A stretch of DNA of 5,996 nucleotides from Desulfatitalea sp. (GTDB lineage: Bacteria > Desulfobacterota > Desulfobacteria > Desulfobacterales > Desulfosarcinaceae), in contig JABDRH010000323.1 in assembly GCA_013041835.1 (NCBI GenBank), positions 1-5,996 of the forward strand. Direction: 5' to 3'. The notes beneath the pieces are model-generated. The model worked only from the letters and a program-made list of their open reading frames with translations. It searched no databases and had not been told where the DNA came from. A program made the position numbers and the translations under genes. Below, in pieces: positions 5,510 to 5,996 of this stretch. Within the stretch, counting starts at the first letter, position 1. Each line of letters begins with the position of its first letter.

Positions 5510-5917
5510 TTGACATCGGCCCCGATTATTGCCCTTGGAAATAACTATGTAAAGAACCAACAATCTCTAACGAGTAGATTCGTTCTCTTACATGAGTATT
5601 TACATTTCGAAGATTATATTTACTGGCCATTTCTGGCAATGAAATATTTTTGGAAGCAGTTCATTGCGGCACATATCGTATACGCACATAAACAACGTAA
5701 AACCATCAATATAACAAGTCCCTATTTAAAATGGGATAAGGAAGGGTTTCCTTTTCATACTAATATTGAAATACTTAATCAAAAGGAAATTAGGATTTCT
5801 CATGAACTTGGATCAGATATTCTGATTGAAGCAGCCGCACTTTTAAATTATTTAAACAAACCAGAAAACGAACTTAATAGATATGGGTGCGGCTCTTTTG
5901 CGGCGCGCCAGAATTAG
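5510..5917 (+). CDS. HExxH-containing protein, possible zinc metallopeptidase fragment
   Basis: From TTG 5510 this gives 135 residues. RFVLLHEYLHFED (23-35) contains HEYLH, a zincin-type HExxH preceded by hydrophobic residues as in true active-site helices. HELGSDILIEAAALL (98-112) could supply a third ligand, E107, as in gluzincins. It is AT-rich, unlike the tail genes. The start is uncertain: no good ribosome site precedes TTG 5510, and the frame is open upstream to 5441 with plausible coding text (VNHTVFDNPISIRSHF), where only non-standard starts such as ATT 5450 are available. A metallopeptidase domain normally has a beta-sheet before the HExxH helix, so the 5' part may have been lost, or an unusual start is used. 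The last dozen codons turn GC-rich. I rate peptidase activity as possible, not shown. Confidence 0.5.
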   Translation: MTSAPIIALGNNYVKNQQSLTSRFVLLHEYLHFEDYIYWPFLAMKYFWKQFIAAHIVYAHKQRKTINITSPYLKWDKEGFPFHTNIEILNQKEIRISHELGSDILIEAAALLNYLNKPENELNRYGCGSFAARQN

Positions 5918-5996
5918 GGTTGAAGTAATCCATATTGCCATATTATCTACCGGATAATACTACTTTATTACTTTCAGATGGTCACGATTGGACTGG
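5918..5996 (+). other. AT-rich non-coding end of window
   Basis: After the stop at 5917 I find no supported gene in the remaining 79 bases. An ATG at 5978 opens a six-codon frame to the window edge but has no ribosome binding site, so I do not call it. Confidence 0.4.
5941..5959. repeat. Inverted repeat TATTATC-n5-GATAATA
   Basis: A perfect 7-base inverted repeat flanks a TACCG loop, 24 bases after the stop of the HExxH frame. It is too AT-rich, and not followed by a proper T run, to be a confident terminator. An operator half-site pair for a dimeric regulator of a gene beyond the window is an alternative. Confidence 0.4.

Noticed and set aside
5978..5996. Start of another gene at ATG 5978
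   Set aside because: Only six codons are visible and no ribosome binding site precedes it.
1..5996. tRNA, rRNA, CRISPR arrays, insertion sequences
   Set aside because: I scanned for clover-leaf ends, regularly spaced repeats and transposase motifs and saw none.

Overview
The window holds one tightly packed, plus-strand operon of contractile-tail (phage-like or contractile injection system) baseplate and spike genes from position 1 to 5017. It is followed by about 1 kb of visibly more AT-rich DNA with two small, unrelated-looking genes. The operon has a moderate-to-high GC look, and genes overlap by 4 to 11 bases or sit a few bases apart. GTG and TTG starts are common. The mix of proteins (gp5-like hub, PAAR tip, gp25 wedge, Big_2-like and YfaP-like domains without signal peptides) would fit a Gram-negative environmental bacterium. 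My guess, from general resemblance only, is a Desulfobacterota-like lineage; no taxonomic marker is present.

Layout: 1-219 is the C-terminal part of a DUF1353-type protein. 212-1261 is a gp5/VgrG-like spike with an N-terminal OB fold, an unusual Cys/His cluster and a C-terminal repeat blade. 1272-1781 is a short GT2-type glycosyltransferase domain with a degraded DXD and a missing acceptor half. 1778-2146 is a coiled-coil protein with one C-terminal membrane helix (XhlA-like architecture). 2149-2415 is a minimal PAAR spike tip. 2405-2716 is a single Ig-like (Big_2-type) domain protein. 2713-3714 starts with a paralogue of that Ig domain and continues with a carboxypeptidase-regulatory-like domain and a YfaP-like domain. 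3729-4595 is an unrecognised helix-plus-beta protein. 4592-5017 is a gp25-like baseplate wedge protein. After it comes a non-coding gap, then a two-helix membrane protein (5122-5445) and an HExxH-containing open frame with no convincing start (5510-5917).

How they may work together: hub, PAAR and gp25 are core parts of the puncturing end of a contractile tail. The Ig/YfaP proteins and the 288-residue unknown lie between PAAR and gp25 and are the best candidates for accessory baseplate, spike-decoration or fibre-like surfaces, or cargo. The GT2 fragment and the coiled-coil membrane protein, inserted between hub and PAAR, are the odd parts: possible cargo, tail-modifying or envelope-anchoring functions. 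No sheath, tube, gpJ-like wedge or ATPase gene is visible here, so prophage, tailocin, extracellular CIS and T6SS-like assignments cannot be separated from this window alone. The gpJ-like gene that usually follows gp25 is absent, and composition changes at the same point, so the operon either ends there or has been interrupted.
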